This document shows, in pieces, positions 1 to 7,274 of a DNA stretch of 10,039 nt (position 1 is its first letter; each line of letters opens with the position of its first letter). Source of the DNA: Halothiobacillus neapolitanus (lineage in GTDB: Bacteria > Pseudomonadota > Gammaproteobacteria > Halothiobacillales > Halothiobacillaceae); contig DYLI01000014.1 in the NCBI GenBank assembly GCA_020722165.1, positions 1 through 10,039 of the forward strand, in the 5' to 3' direction. The notes beneath the pieces were generated by a model, which searched no databases, had not been told where the DNA came from, and was given only the letters and a program-made list of their open reading frames with translations. The position numbers were made by a program, and so were the translations under genes.

Positions 1-54
1 CCTACGACCCCTACGTCCCGAACGTAGTGCTCTACCAGACTGAGCCACACTCCG
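1..54 (-). tRNA. tRNA-Pro (anticodon CGG), 5' part only
   Basis: Read on the minus strand, the sequence starts CGGAGTG (5' acceptor strand), then TG, a D arm with stem GCTC/GAGC and a GG-containing loop, an anticodon stem CTACG/CGTAG with loop TTCGGGA, a variable region and the start of a T stem (GTAGG). The anticodon CGG (plus-strand 18-20) reads the proline codon CCG. The leading C and the anticodon arm match the bacterial tRNA-Pro(CGG) pattern. The rest of the T arm, the 3' acceptor strand and CCA lie beyond the left edge. It lies 28 bases after the ispB stop on the same strand, so it could be made from an ispB read-through transcript or from its own promoter; I see no clear promoter in the gap. 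Confidence 0.93.
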
Positions 55-82
55 ACAAGTGTTTGACCATTAATGCGAACGC

Positions 83-1051
83 TTAATGATCCCTCTCGAC
101 CGCGAAGCGAGCAATGCTCTCTAGGGCTGCGCGGTGCGGAGAGGCGGGAAGGATGGCGAGGGCGCTTATCGCGTGTTCCACCTCGTTCATCGCAAGGCGT
201 GTAGTATATGCAAGCGATCCGGCGCTGGCAATCACGGCCAAAACTTCGATTAAGTGTTCCGCGCCGCCGCGTTCAATGGCGATGCGGATGACGCTAGCTT
301 GTTCGGGCGTAGCGTGACGCATGGCGTGAATCAGTGGCAGCGTGGGTTTGCCTTCGGCGAGGTCGTCGCCGACATTTTTGCCGAGCACGGCTGGGTCTGC
401 ATCGTAGTCGAGCACGTCGTCCATCAGTTGAAAGGCATTGCCTAGGTGCATGCCGTAGGCGGCGAGAGCCTCTTCAGCTTCGGGGGTTGCACCCGCGAGC
501 ACGCCACCCAGGCGACCGGCAGCGGAAAAAAGCTGCGCGGTCTTGCAGCGGATGATGTTCATGTACGCGTCTTCAGCGGTGTCGGGGTCGTTGCAGTTCA
601 TGAGTTGCATGACTTCACCTTCGGCAATGATATTGGTGGTGTCGGCCAGAATGTCCATGATGCGCAAACTGCCCAGACGACTCATCATTTGAAACGCGCG
701 CGAATAGAGAAAGTCGCCGACCAGGACGCTGGCGGCATTGCCAAACAGGGCGTTCGCCGTTTGGCGGCCACGGCGCATGTCGGATTCATCCACCACGTCA
801 TCATGCAGCAGGGTGGCGGTGTGTATGAATTCAATCACTGCGGCCAGCGCATGGTGTTGTTCGCCGTCATAACCTGCCGCGCGAGCCGCGAGCAGATGCA
901 GCATTGGGCGTAAACGTTTGCCGCCGCCATGAATGATGTAGCTTGAAAGCTGGCGAACGAGAACGACCTCGGAATGTAAGCTGTGCTCAATCAATTGATT
1001 GACGAGGTGCATGTCGTGCGCGGCGACTTGGCGCACTTGTTCAAAGTTCAT
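83..1051 (-). CDS. ispB: Octaprenyl diphosphate synthase
   Basis: A 322-residue trans-long-chain prenyl diphosphate synthase. It extends farnesyl diphosphate with isopentenyl diphosphate units to make the side chain of ubiquinone and menaquinone, acting in the cytoplasm. Visible motifs are GGGKRLRP at 42-49, the first aspartate-rich motif DDVVDE at 84-89 within FIHTATLLHDD, the stretch ASVLVGDFLYSRAFQMM at about 107-123, the second aspartate-rich motif DDVLDYD at 211-217, and KNVGDDLAEGK at 225-235. Length and sequence follow E. coli IspB closely, so C40 product is likely, but product length cannot be proved from sequence. The ATG start has only a weak ribosome site (AACGCCAAGCCC just upstream), but the N-terminus aligns with the family. 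It is transcribed divergently from rplU, the usual arrangement in gammaproteobacteria, and is followed by tRNA-Pro. Confidence 0.95.
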   Translation of the reverse strand: MNFEQVRQVAAHDMHLVNQLIEHSLHSEVVLVRQLSSYIIHGGGKRLRPMLHLLAARAAGYDGEQHHALAAVIEFIHTATLLHDDVVDESDMRRGRQTANALFGNAASVLVGDFLYSRAFQMMSRLGSLRIMDILADTTNIIAEGEVMQLMNCNDPDTAEDAYMNIIRCKTAQLFSAAGRLGGVLAGATPEAEEALAAYGMHLGNAFQLMDDVLDYDADPAVLGKNVGDDLAEGKPTLPLIHAMRHATPEQASVIRIAIERGGAEHLIEVLAVIASAGSLAYTTRLAMNEVEHAISALAILPASPHRAALESIARFAVERDH

Positions 1052-1094
1052 GGGCTTGGCGTTGTGTTGGGTGACTTGGGGGTATTGCTGGTTG

Positions 1095-1124
1095 ATGCTA
1101 GGGAAAGCAGGGATAAGGTGTCAA
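1095..1124 (-). promoter_or_regulatory. Probable sigma-70 promoter of ispB
   Basis: On the minus strand a perfect -35 box TTGACA (1124-1119) is followed after 18 bases by TAGCAT (1100-1095), which matches four of six -10 consensus positions. The predicted transcript would start near 1088 and leave a leader of about 37 bases before the ispB ATG. The call rests on consensus match and position only. Confidence 0.55.
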
Positions 1125-1185
1125 GTCGTAACGCGGAAGTTAAGGATCATCGTCCGCCACTCTGAAACTTAATGCTTGATTATGT

Positions 1186-1214
1186 TTGACTTGTACTTGA
1201 GCGGGGCATACAAT
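1186..1214 (+). promoter_or_regulatory. Strong sigma-70 promoter of rplU-rpmA
   Basis: TTGACT (1186-1191) and TACAAT (1209-1214) are separated by exactly 17 bases, each one mismatch from consensus. The transcript should start near 1221, giving a leader of about 36 bases before the rplU ATG. This is as expected for a ribosomal-protein operon. No L21-binding leader structure is obvious by eye in so short a leader. Confidence 0.75.
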
Positions 1215-1256
1215 CCGCGCCCTTTAATACGTTTGAATATTTTGGAGCACACCATC

Positions 1257-1568
1257 ATGTATGCAGTGATCGTGACAGGCGGTAAGCAATACCGCGTTGA
1301 GCAAGGTGAATACCTGCGCGTCGAGAGCCTTGCCGTCGATGTGGGCTCGACCTTTGATATCGATCAGGTGCTGATGGTGGCTGATGGGTCTGAATTCAAG
1401 GTCGGCGCACCGTTGGTTGAGGGCGCAAAAGTGTCTGCTGAGGTGTTGAGCCACGGCCGTCACAAGAAAATCGAGATTCTGAAATTCCGTCGCCGTAAGC
1501 ATCATATGAAGCATATGGGGCATCGTCAGAATTACACCGAAATCCTGATTACAAGCATCTCTGCTTAA
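1257..1568 (+). CDS. rplU: 50S ribosomal protein L21
   Basis: A 103-residue protein, the normal length for bacterial L21, which binds 23S rRNA in the large subunit. It opens with MYAVIVTGGKQYRVEQGEYL, the typical L21 N-terminus, and has the conserved basic C-terminal stretch KFRRRKHHMKHMGHRQNYTEI that contacts rRNA. The start is the ATG at 1257: GGAG at 1244-1247 lies 9 bases upstream. The reading frame stays open further upstream, but that extension would run through the promoter and has no L21 similarity. rpmA follows after 22 bases, the conserved L21-L27 operon. Confidence 0.98.
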   Translation: MYAVIVTGGKQYRVEQGEYLRVESLAVDVGSTFDIDQVLMVADGSEFKVGAPLVEGAKVSAEVLSHGRHKKIEILKFRRRKHHMKHMGHRQNYTEILITSISA

Positions 1569-1590
1569 TCGATATAGAGGCTAACAAGAC

Positions 1591-1848
1591 ATGGCACACA
1601 AGAAAGCGGCGGGTAGTACCCGCAACGGACGCGATTCAGAATCCAAGCGCCTTGGCGTGAAATTGTACGGTGGCCAGGCAGCCACGGCAGGCAATATCAT
1701 CGTGCGCCAGCGTGGTACCCAGTTCCACCCCGGTCGTAACGTGGGTTGTGGCAAGGATTACACCCTGTTCGCTCTGATCGATGGCACCATTCAGTTCGAT
1801 ATCAAAGGTCCGAAAAACCGTCGTTATGTGAGTGTTGTTTCAGCCTGA
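1591..1848 (+). CDS. rpmA: 50S ribosomal protein L27
   Basis: An 85-residue L27, the usual length. The N-terminus MAHKKAAGSTRNGRDS is the flexible tail that reaches the peptidyl-transferase centre in the ribosome. It starts directly with MAHKK, so there is no cleavable N-terminal extension of the kind known in Firmicutes. KRLGVKLYGGQ, GNIIVRQRGTQFHPG and GKDYTLFAL are the conserved body. AGAGG at 1576-1580 lies 10 bases before the ATG. It is co-transcribed with rplU and followed by a hairpin terminator. Confidence 0.98.
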   Translation: MAHKKAAGSTRNGRDSESKRLGVKLYGGQAATAGNIIVRQRGTQFHPGRNVGCGKDYTLFALIDGTIQFDIKGPKNRRYVSVVSA

Positions 1849-1876
1849 TGATGGGTTGATGCGTCGCGCACTTTTT

Positions 1877-1906
1877 AGCCCCGCTTGGTCGGGGCTTTGT
1901 TTGTTT
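1877..1906 (+). terminator. Intrinsic terminator after rpmA
   Basis: AGCCCCG (1877-1883) pairs perfectly with CGGGGCT (1890-1896) around a six-base loop, followed by a T-rich tract (TTGTTTGTTTT, 1897-1906 region). It lies 28 bases after the rpmA stop and 17 bases before the obgE ATG. It probably attenuates rather than abolishes read-through, because I see no convincing separate promoter for obgE between it and the gene. Confidence 0.8.
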
Positions 1907-1922
1907 TGGGCGGGGTGAAAAA

Positions 1923-3035
1923 ATGAAATTTGTTGACGAAGCGCGTATTTACGTCAAAGCCGGTGATGGTGGTAATGGCGTGGCCAGTTTTCGCCGTGAA
2001 AAATTCATCCCCATGGGTGGGCCGGATGGCGGCGACGGTGGCGATGGCGGCAGCGTGTATGTGGTCGGGCATCCTGATCTCAACACTTTGGCGGATTTCC
2101 GTTTTCAGCGCCGTTTTGACGCGCAGCGCGGTAAAAATGGTGCCGGGCGCAATATGACCGGATATAAAGGCGAGAATCTGGATATTCCCGTGCCAGTCGG
2201 CACCATGATTTACGATGCCGACACCGAGGAGTTGATCGGTGACGTGGTTGAGGCCGGGCAGCGCGTGCTGGTGGCGCGCGGTGGATTCCACGGCCTCGGC
2301 AACACGCGCTTCAAAAGCTCGACCAACCGTGCACCACGCCAAACCACGCATGGTTCGGAAGGTGATGAACGCGAGCTGCACATGGAGCTGAAAGTATTGG
2401 CCGATGTCGGCTTGTTGGGTCTGCCGAATGCGGGCAAGTCCACGCTGATTCGCGCCATTTCTGCCGCACGTCCCAAGGTGGCGGATTATCCGTTTACCAC
2501 CTTGCACCCGAATTTGGGCGTGGTCAGCGTCGAGGCGCACCGCAGCTTTGTGGTGGCCGATATTCCGGGGCTGATTGAAGGCGCGGCGGAAGGCGCGGGC
2601 TTGGGCATTCAGTTCCTCAAACATCTTTCGCGCACCGGGCTGTTGCTGCATGTGCTGGATGTCGCGCCACTCAACCCTGATGAAGATCCGGTGCATAACG
2701 CCAAAGTGATTATTGCCGAGGTGGAGAAATTCAGCGAGGAGCTACTGGATCGTCCGCGCTGGTTGGTGCTCAATAAGCTCGACCTGTTGCCAGAAGACGA
2801 AAGAGAAGCACGTTGTCAGGCGGTTATCGACGGTCTGGCCTGGGATGGCCCGGTATTCCGCGTCAGCGCGATTTCCGGCGACGGTACGCGCGATTTGATT
2901 TTCCGCATCATGGGTTTTCTGGAAGAAAGCCGTGAGGCGGCGCGGCGTGCTGAGGCTTTGGCCAATGCCCCTCTGTCTACAGCGGTGAACGCGCTACACG
3001 CAGCGAGCGAAAACCCGATTTCATCTGCCGAGTAA
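1923..3035 (+). CDS. obgE: Obg-family GTPase (ObgE/CgtA)
   Basis: A 370-residue Obg GTPase, which binds the 50S subunit and couples late ribosome assembly to GTP and ppGpp levels. The N-terminal glycine-rich Obg domain (about 1-158) starts MKFVDEARIYVKAGDGGNG and has the repeated GGDGGDGG at 36-43. The G domain has G1 GLPNAGKST at 166-174, the switch FTTLHPNLG at 191-199, G3 DIPG at 213-216, G4 NKLD at 284-287 and G5 SAIS at 315-318. The C-terminal tail (about 330-370) is short and alanine-rich and lacks the long acidic tail of some homologues. A GGGG-containing site precedes the ATG by about eight bases. It follows L21-L27, as in most bacteria, and leads into proB after nine bases. Confidence 0.97.
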   Translation: MKFVDEARIYVKAGDGGNGVASFRREKFIPMGGPDGGDGGDGGSVYVVGHPDLNTLADFRFQRRFDAQRGKNGAGRNMTGYKGENLDIPVPVGTMIYDADTEELIGDVVEAGQRVLVARGGFHGLGNTRFKSSTNRAPRQTTHGSEGDERELHMELKVLADVGLLGLPNAGKSTLIRAISAARPKVADYPFTTLHPNLGVVSVEAHRSFVVADIPGLIEGAAEGAGLGIQFLKHLSRTGLLLHVLDVAPLNPDEDPVHNAKVIIAEVEKFSEELLDRPRWLVLNKLDLLPEDEREARCQAVIDGLAWDGPVFRVSAISGDGTRDLIFRIMGFLEESREAARRAEALANAPLSTAVNALHAASENPISSAE

Positions 3036-3044
3036 GTTCTGCGT

Positions 3045-4175
3045 ATGAGCAATAACGTGCGTACTTCAATCAGCCATACCACGCGCTGGGTAGTCAAGAT
3101 CGGTAGCGCCATGGTGACGCGTGGCGGTCAAGGTGTTGATTTGCAAGCGATTGACCGCTGGGCGGCGCAAGTCCACGCCTTGCGTGCTGCGGGTAAAGAA
3201 GTGGTGATTGTGACCTCCGGCGCGGTGGCCGAAGGTATGTTGCGCCTAGGGTGGAGTACACGCCCGACGGCCTTGCATGAATTGCAAGCGGCGGCGGCGG
3301 TGGGGCAAATGGGCTTGGCGCAGGCGTATGAAAGCGTGTTTCAGCGCCATGCCATGCGCACTGCGCAGATTTTGCTTACTCATGATGATTTGTCGCATCG
3401 CGTGCGGTATTTGAATGCACGCAGCACGCTGCGCACCTTGCTTTTGCATGATGTGATTCCGGTGGTCAACGAAAACGATACGGTGGCCACTGAAGAAATC
3501 CGCTTTGGCGACAATGATACCCTGGCCGCATTGGTCGCCAATCTGGTCGAGGCCGATGTGTTGGTGATTTTGACCGATCAGCAAGGCCTGTACACCGCCG
3601 ACCCGCGCAAAGATGCGTCGGCGCGCCTATTGTCGGAAGTGCGTGCGAGTGACCCGGCTTTGGCAGGCATGGCATCTTCTGAGGGCGGCGCATTAGGGCG
3701 CGGTGGCATGGCGACCAAGGTGCGCGCCGCGCAGCGCGCCGCGCGTTCCGGTGCGGCGACGCTGATCGCTTCTGGCAGTGAGTTGGACGTTTTAACCCGA
3801 TTGGCGAGTGGCGAGGAGCTGGGTACGGTCTTCTTGCCCGATCAGGCGCCACTTGTCGCGCGCAAGCAATGGCTAGCCAGCCAGCTGCATGTCGCCGGGC
3901 GCTTGCACATTGATGCCGGCGCGGCAAGGGTGCTGCGTGAACAGGGGCGTAGTCTTTTGCCTGTGGGTGTGAGGGGCGTGGAAGGCCAGTTTCAACGTGG
4001 CGATTTGGTGGCGGTTCTCGCGCCGGATGGTGCCGAGGTTGCGCGTGGCCTGGCCAATTACGGCGCAGAGGATGCGCGCAAGATTCAAGGCCAACCCAGC
4101 CACGCCCTGCCAGCCTTGCTGGGCTATGAAGACGAGCCCGAGCTTATTCACCGGGATAATCTGGTGCTGATTTGA
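3045..4175 (+). CDS. proB: Glutamate 5-kinase with C-terminal PUA domain
   Basis: A 376-residue enzyme that phosphorylates L-glutamate to glutamyl 5-phosphate, the first and feedback-regulated step of proline synthesis. The amino-acid kinase domain (about 13-265) shows VVKIGS at 16-21, VTSGAVAEG at 56-64, NENDTVATEEIRFGDNDTLAALVA at 142-165 (glutamate binding), LTDQQGLYTADPR at 176-188 and GGMATK at 220-225 (nucleotide binding). A PUA domain follows (about 282-360; the stretch RGDLVAVLAPDGAEVARGLANYGAEDARKI is typical). Length is normal for the two-domain form. The ATG at 3045 lies nine bases after the obgE stop with only a weak ribosome site, so the two genes are probably co-transcribed. proA is not in the window. 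The gene ends just before a bidirectional terminator. Confidence 0.97.
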   Translation: MSNNVRTSISHTTRWVVKIGSAMVTRGGQGVDLQAIDRWAAQVHALRAAGKEVVIVTSGAVAEGMLRLGWSTRPTALHELQAAAAVGQMGLAQAYESVFQRHAMRTAQILLTHDDLSHRVRYLNARSTLRTLLLHDVIPVVNENDTVATEEIRFGDNDTLAALVANLVEADVLVILTDQQGLYTADPRKDASARLLSEVRASDPALAGMASSEGGALGRGGMATKVRAAQRAARSGAATLIASGSELDVLTRLASGEELGTVFLPDQAPLVARKQWLASQLHVAGRLHIDAGAARVLREQGRSLLPVGVRGVEGQFQRGDLVAVLAPDGAEVARGLANYGAEDARKIQGQPSHALPALLGYEDEPELIHRDNLVLI

Positions 4176-4193
4176 ATTGAGCTGATTTGAATA

Positions 4194-4218
4194 AAAACGC
4201 CGCGATCTGCGGCGTTTT
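4194..4218. terminator. Bidirectional terminator between proB and purT
   Basis: AAAACGCCGC (4194-4203) pairs perfectly with GCGGCGTTTT (4209-4218) around the five-base loop GATCT. The A-tract on one side and T-tract on the other give a GC-rich hairpin followed by U residues on both strands, so it can end both the proB transcript and the converging purD-purT transcript. It sits 18 bases after the proB stop and 33 bases before the purT stop. Confidence 0.85.
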
Positions 4219-4251
4219 CTCATGATTGAGAGCAAAATCGTCAAACTGCGT

Positions 4252-5442
4252 TTAGAGCTGGACTTCAATCTGTTCAATCACTCGCCGCGCCTTGGCGCGC
4301 GCTGCATCCACATCGTCGCCAAGTGCCAAGGCCACGCCTAAACGACGGCTGCCATGCAGTTCAGGCTTACCAAACAGGCGCATCTGGGTATCGGGCTCGG
4401 CTAAAGCCTGCTCCAATCCACCAAAACGCACATTCGCGCTCTCGCCTTCGACCAGCAAGGCGCAGGACGCTGCGGCGCCGCGTGTGCGGATATTCGGAAT
4501 CGGCAGGCCAAGAATGGCGCGCACATGCAGAGCGAATTCGGACAGGTCTTGCGAGATGAGCGTCACGAGGCCGGTGTCGTGCGGGCGCGGCGAGACTTCG
4601 GAAAACCACACCATGTCACCTTTAACGAACAGCTCGACGCCAAACAGGCCGTAGCCGCCAAGTGCAGAAGTAATGGCTGCGGCAATGCGTTCGGCTTCAG
4701 CCAAGGCGACGGTGCTCATGGGCTGCGGCTGCCAGGACTCGCGGTAATCACCTTTGATTTGTAGGTGGCCGATGGGTGGGCAGAATGAGGTGCCATCACG
4801 GTGGCGCACGGTCAGCAGGGTGATTTCGTAGTCGAAGTCGATAAAACCCTCGACAACCACGCGCCCCTTGCCCGCCCGACCGCCTTCCTGCGCATAGACC
4901 CACGCCGGGGCAATATCCTCCAAGGTGCGCAACAGGCTTTGCCCTTTGCCGGAGGAGGACATGATCGGCTTGACCACGCAGGGTAGGTTGAGGGCTTCGA
5001 TGGCGGCGCGGTAGTCGGTTTCGTTGTCGGCGAAGCGATAGAGTGAGGTCGGCAGGCCAAGTTCTTCAGCGGCGAGGCGGCGGATGCCTTCGCGGTTCAT
5101 GGTCAGAAAGGCGGCGCGCGCGGTCGGGATGACGCGCCAGCCTTCCTGCTCCATTTCAAGCAACGTCAGCGTGGCAATGGCTTCGATTTCCGGCACGATT
5201 AAATCGGGTTTTTCCTGTTCAATCAGCGCGCGCAATGCCGTCGCGTCGAGCATGTCGATCACATGATTGCGATGCGCCACCTGCATGGCGGGGGCATTGG
5301 CATAGCGATCGACTGCAATCACTTCGATACCCAAGCGCTGTGCTTCAATGGCGACCTCCTTGCCCAGTTCACCGGAGCCGAGCAGCATCAGGCGGGTGGC
5401 GGCGGGGCACAATGCCGTGCCGAGGACGATGCGCTCCATCAT
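4252..5442 (-). CDS. purT: Formate-dependent GAR transformylase (PurT)
   Basis: A 396-residue ATP-grasp enzyme that formylates glycinamide ribonucleotide (GAR) using formate and ATP, the folate-independent form of step three of purine synthesis. It shows the N-terminal GSGELGKE at 22-29, EIEAIAT at 85-91, TMNREGIRRLAAEELGLPTS at 114-133, VVKPIMSSSGKGQ at 156-168 (ATP-binding loop), DYRESWQPQPMS at 232-243, the metal and ATP ligands in GVELF and FSEVSPRPHDTG (Glu270, Glu282, Asp289) and LFGKPELHGSRRLGVA at 356-371. Sequence follows E. coli PurT throughout. The start overlaps the purD stop as ATGA; AGAGG lies five bases before the first ATG and eight before a second in-frame ATG, so either Met could be used. 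It shares a transcript with purD. Confidence 0.97.
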   Translation of the reverse strand: MMERIVLGTALCPAATRLMLLGSGELGKEVAIEAQRLGIEVIAVDRYANAPAMQVAHRNHVIDMLDATALRALIEQEKPDLIVPEIEAIATLTLLEMEQEGWRVIPTARAAFLTMNREGIRRLAAEELGLPTSLYRFADNETDYRAAIEALNLPCVVKPIMSSSGKGQSLLRTLEDIAPAWVYAQEGGRAGKGRVVVEGFIDFDYEITLLTVRHRDGTSFCPPIGHLQIKGDYRESWQPQPMSTVALAEAERIAAAITSALGGYGLFGVELFVKGDMVWFSEVSPRPHDTGLVTLISQDLSEFALHVRAILGLPIPNIRTRGAAASCALLVEGESANVRFGGLEQALAEPDTQMRLFGKPELHGSRRLGVALALGDDVDAARAKARRVIEQIEVQL

Positions 5443-6731
5443 GAACCCTCTGATGAGCGATTAAGCGCGCGCCAGCCAATATCTCGGCGGTAGAAGCCGC
5501 CTTCAAATTGGATATGGCTTGCCGCCGCATAGGCATGTTGCTGGGCTTCGTGCGTCGTTGCACCAAGTGCAGTGACACAGAGAACGCGCCCGCCGGAGGT
5601 GATAACCGCTCCCTCCGCATTCAGCGCCGTGCCCGCATGGAAAACCTTGCTGTGACTGGGTAAGGGTATATCCAGTCCATGAATGACATCCCCTAGGCGC
5701 GGGCTGGCCGGGTAATTGGCTGCGGCCATGACCACGCCGAGTGCCACGCGGGCATCCCAGGCGGCACCGACTTGATCGAGCTTGCCGTCGATGCCCGCTT
5801 CGAGCAAATCCAGCAAATCAGATTGCAAGCGCAGCATGATCGGCTGGGTTTCCGGGTCGCCGAAACGACAGTTGAACTCTAGCACCTTGGGGTTGCCCAG
5901 CGTGTCGATCATGATGCCCGCGTAGAGGAAACCGGTGTAGGGCAGGCCGTCCAGCGCCATGCCTTGCACGGTCGGCTCCAGCACTTCGCCCATGATGCGT
6001 GCTTCAAGCTCCGGCGTGACCACCGGGGCGGGCGAGTAGGCTCCCATGCCGCCGGTATTTGGCCCCAGATCGCCATCGTCGCGGCGTTTGTGGTCTTGGC
6101 TGGTCGCCATGGAAAGGATGTTTTTGCCGTCCACCATGCAGATAATGCTGGCTTCTTCGCCGTCGAGAAATTCTTCGATGACCACGCGCGCGCCTGCTTG
6201 ACCGAACTGGCCGCCGAGCATGTCGCGCACGGCAGCTTCGGCTTCGGCGTGGGTCATGGCGACGACCACGCCCTTGCCCGCTGCGAGGCCGTCGGCCTTG
6301 ATAACGATGGGCGCGCCGTGATCGCTCAGGTAATCCAGCGCGGGTTGCAGCTCGGTAAATACGCGGTATTCGGCGGTGGGAATGCGGTGGCGGGCGAGGA
6401 AGTCCTTGGCAAAGGCCTTGGAGCTTTCCAGTTGTGCCGCATCACGAGTCGGGCCAAAGATGCGCAAGCCTCCGTCGCGGAAGCTATCGACTACGCCAGC
6501 GGCCAGCGGTGCTTCCGGGCCGACCACGGTCAGGTCGATGGCATTGTCCTTGGCGAAGGAGAACAATGCAGAAATGTCGGTGGCGCTAATGGCGACGTTG
6601 GTACATTTGGCTTCATGCGCCGTGCCGGCATTGCCAGGGGCGACAAAAACCTGGCTGATGCGGGGTGATTGGGCGAGCTTCCAAGCGAACGCGTGTTCAC
6701 GCCCACCAGAGCCGATGACTAAAATTTTCAT
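5439..6731 (-). CDS. purD: Phosphoribosylamine-glycine ligase (GAR synthetase)
   Basis: A 430-residue ATP-grasp ligase joining 5-phosphoribosylamine and glycine to give GAR, step two of purine synthesis. Visible are GSGGREHA at 7-14, VVGPEAPLAAG at 69-79, VIKADGLAAGKGVVVA at 143-158 (ATP-binding), SQDHKRRDDGDLGPNTGGMGAYSP at 211-234, EFNCRFGDPETQ at 285-296 (family signature RFGDPE-x-Q) and the C-terminal RDIGWRAL at 416-423. Length is normal. AAAAGGA (6745-6739) lies seven bases before the ATG. Its product is the substrate of PurT, whose gene it overlaps by four bases. purH, its common partner in many gammaproteobacteria, is not adjacent here. Confidence 0.97.
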   Translation of the reverse strand: MKILVIGSGGREHAFAWKLAQSPRISQVFVAPGNAGTAHEAKCTNVAISATDISALFSFAKDNAIDLTVVGPEAPLAAGVVDSFRDGGLRIFGPTRDAAQLESSKAFAKDFLARHRIPTAEYRVFTELQPALDYLSDHGAPIVIKADGLAAGKGVVVAMTHAEAEAAVRDMLGGQFGQAGARVVIEEFLDGEEASIICMVDGKNILSMATSQDHKRRDDGDLGPNTGGMGAYSPAPVVTPELEARIMGEVLEPTVQGMALDGLPYTGFLYAGIMIDTLGNPKVLEFNCRFGDPETQPIMLRLQSDLLDLLEAGIDGKLDQVGAAWDARVALGVVMAAANYPASPRLGDVIHGLDIPLPSHSKVFHAGTALNAEGAVITSGGRVLCVTALGATTHEAQQHAYAAASHIQFEGGFYRRDIGWRALNRSSEGS

Positions 6732-6761
6732 TTTTATATCCTTTTAAGTGTGGTTTTAGGT

Positions 6762-6767
6762 ATTGTA
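6762..6767 (-). promoter_or_regulatory. Possible -10 box of the purD-purT promoter
   Basis: On the minus strand TACAAT (6767-6762) lies about 30 bases before the purD ATG, one mismatch from the -10 consensus. No good -35 box occurs 15-18 bases further upstream (the best there resembles CAGAAC), so the promoter may be weak or activator-dependent. I do not recognise a clear PurR operator. Confidence 0.35.
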
Positions 6768-6781
6768 CGGTACGTACGGTA
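6765..6781. repeat. Tandem 8-base direct repeat in the purD/mscL divergent region
   Basis: GTACGGTA occurs twice (6765-6772 and 6774-6781), separated by a single C, giving a 9-base period. The junction also forms the perfect palindrome GTACGTAC (6770-6777). It abuts the possible purD -10 box and lies about 50 bases before the mscL ATG. It could be a regulator site or a chance tandem duplication. Confidence 0.6.
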
Positions 6782-6829
6782 GATGTTCTGTCGTGCTGCT
6801 TGGTCAAATCAATCAGGAGTAAAGGTATT

Positions 6830-7249
6830 ATGAGCTTACTTAAAGAGTTCAAAGAGTTTGCAATCAAGGGTAATGCTTTTGATTTGGCGGTGGGCGTGGT
6901 TATTGGCGCGGCCTTTGGCAAAATCGTTGATTCGCTGGTGCGCGATCTTATTATGCCGCCGATTGGTTTGCTGATGGGTGGTATTAATTTTAACAATCTT
7001 TTCTTCGCGTTGGATGGCAAGGATTACAGCACAGTTGCTCTGGCGAAAGAGGCTGGCGCGGCGACGCTGAATTATGGTGTATTTATTCAGACGATGGTGG
7101 ATTTCACTATTATCGCGTTTGCCATTTTTATGGTGATTAAACTTATGAATAACATGCGCCGTCAGGATGAGGCTAAGGTCGAAGCACCTGCCGAGCCGAC
7201 GGAAGAAGTGCTGTTGCTGCGTGAGATTCGTGACAACTTGAAAAAGTAA
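6830..7249 (+). CDS. mscL: Large-conductance mechanosensitive channel
   Basis: A 139-residue inner-membrane channel that opens under membrane tension to release solutes on hypo-osmotic shock; the family works as a homopentamer. The N-terminal amphipathic stretch MSLLKEFKEFAIKGN is followed by TM1 (about 16-44, LAVGVVIGAAFGKIVDSLV), in which Gly22 lies in the hydrophobic gate region, a periplasmic loop (about 50-80), TM2 (about 82-105) and a charged cytoplasmic helix EVLLLREIRDNLKK at the C-terminus. The ATG at 6830 is chosen because AGGAG (6815-6819) lies 10 bases upstream and the N-terminus matches the family; an in-frame TTG at 6800 would add ten residues unlike MscL. It is divergent from purD and upstream of pyrE. 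Confidence 0.97.
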   Translation: MSLLKEFKEFAIKGNAFDLAVGVVIGAAFGKIVDSLVRDLIMPPIGLLMGGINFNNLFFALDGKDYSTVALAKEAGAATLNYGVFIQTMVDFTIIAFAIFMVIKLMNNMRRQDEAKVEAPAEPTEEVLLLREIRDNLKK

Positions 7250-7274
7250 GTCCTCTGTTCGAGGCTTGCTTACT

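Noticed and set aside
1176..1256. An N-terminal extension of rplU by 27 codons
   Set aside because: It would run through the strong promoter and has no L21 similarity; the ATG at 1257 has a well-spaced ribosome site.
1875..2696. A 273-codon open frame antisense to obgE
   Set aside because: It lies wholly opposite the conserved Obg sequence, has no ribosome site or recognisable domain, and its histidine/alanine/arginine-rich make-up is typical of a frame shadow in GC-rich genes.
3045..4175. A functional link between proB and the tRNA-Pro gene as a proline-related cluster
   Set aside because: They lie 3 kb apart on opposite strands with unrelated conserved genes between; each position is explained by common gene order, so the match looks like chance.
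5964..6668. A 234-codon open frame antisense to purD
   Set aside because: It is entirely within purD, whose motifs are intact, and the translation has no recognisable fold or upstream ribosome site.
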